NCBI GenBank assembly: GCA_035689095.1
Contig: DASSMB010000100.1
Span: 1-5,230, forward strand
Source: JACDDK01 sp035689095
GTDB taxonomy: Bacteria; Actinomycetota; Rubrobacteria; Rubrobacterales; Rubrobacteraceae
DNA: 5,230 bases
Reading direction: 5' to 3'
How positions within the stretch are numbered: the first letter of the stretch is position 1; every line of letters begins with the position of its first letter. The translations under genes were made by a program, and so were the position numbers. Positions 4,938 to 5,230 of this stretch are shown here, piece after piece. The notes beneath the pieces were generated by a model. The model ran no database searches. It was not told where the DNA came from and saw nothing but the letters and a program-made list of their open reading frames with translations.

Positions 4938-5230
4938 GTGGGCGGTCCCGGAAGCATAACGGACGAGACATCGGTGCGAGATCTCACACGGGCGAGGAGG
5001 ATCCTCGTCGTCGGTCCGGGCGGTACTGGCAAGAGCACGCTCGCGTTGCGGCTCGGAGAGATCCTGCACCTGGAAGTCATCCACCTGGGCCGCTTCTACT
5101 GGAGTGCGGGCTGGGTCCAGCCCCCTCCCGACGAATGGGAGACAACGGTGCGCCGGCTCGTCAATAGAGAATCCTGGATTATAGACGGTAACTACGGCGG
5201 CACCCTGGACCTGCGGCTGGCTGCCGCAAA
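4938..5230 (+). CDS. FlaR/adenylate-kinase-like P-loop NTPase (5' part; runs off the window)
   Basis: The frame encodes 97 residues and continues past the window. RILVVGPGGTGKSTLALRLG (21-40) contains a Walker A motif, GPGGTGKST (26-34), which binds nucleotide phosphates. It is followed by VIHLGRFYWSAGWVQPPPDEW (48-68) and WIIDGNYGGTLDLRLAAA (80-97). The arrangement HL...YW..GW......EW, then W..DGNY..TLDLRL, is that of proteins annotated as topology modulation protein FlaR or AAA-type adenylate-kinase-like kinases; the real substrate is unknown. The family usually has HLD, whereas here G51 replaces that Asp. GTG 4938 is chosen because of the leaderless -10 box. GTG 4974, with weak GGACGAG upstream, would give a start closer to the usual length before the P-loop and is a real alternative. 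A TAG at 4926 bars any earlier start. Confidence 0.87.
   Translation, partial: MGGPGSITDETSVRDLTRARRILVVGPGGTGKSTLALRLGEILHLEVIHLGRFYWSAGWVQPPPDEWETTVRRLVNRESWIIDGNYGGTLDLRLAAA

Overview
This is a high-GC bacterial window with Shine-Dalgarno-led genes, several GTG or TTG starts, ATA and AGG codons used alongside GC-rich ones, and actinobacterial-looking promoters. I infer a member of Actinomycetota. The gene family mix and the cyclophilin N-terminus suggest something like Rubrobacter, but that is inference; nothing here is a phylogenetic marker.

Layout from left to right. The last 21 codons of an unidentified gene (ending at 68) are followed by a good promoter and a two-gene transcript: an M42-family aminopeptidase (158-1207) and, one base later, a DUF6498-like membrane protein (1209-1895). 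A hairpin on the stop codon of the latter separates it from a small type II toxin-antitoxin pair (1960-2416), whose RelE/ParE-type toxin has no ATG, GTG or TTG start. Converging on the toxin from the minus strand is a UlaG-like metallo-beta-lactamase-fold protein (2473-3153) with a degraded metal-binding motif. A divergent spacer leads to a cyclophilin peptidyl-prolyl isomerase (3302-3823). This converges on a small secreted RTX-repeat protein on the minus strand (3903-4313), with a strong hairpin between the two. After a divergent spacer holding a 15-base dyad come a SnoaL/NTF2-like protein (4515-4898) and the 5' part of a FlaR/adenylate-kinase-like P-loop NTPase (4938 to the window end), which appears to be transcribed from its own leaderless promoter.

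The genes do not form a pathway. The window reads as ordinary chromosomal housekeeping and accessory genes in short transcription units. The pairs with likely shared expression are the peptidase with the membrane protein, and the antitoxin with the toxin. I found no tRNA, rRNA, CRISPR array, insertion sequence or prophage part, and no convincing large undescribed system. The points most worth a second look are the toxin start codon, the non-canonical metallo-beta-lactamase motif, the dyad at 4412-4426, and the leaderless start at 4938.
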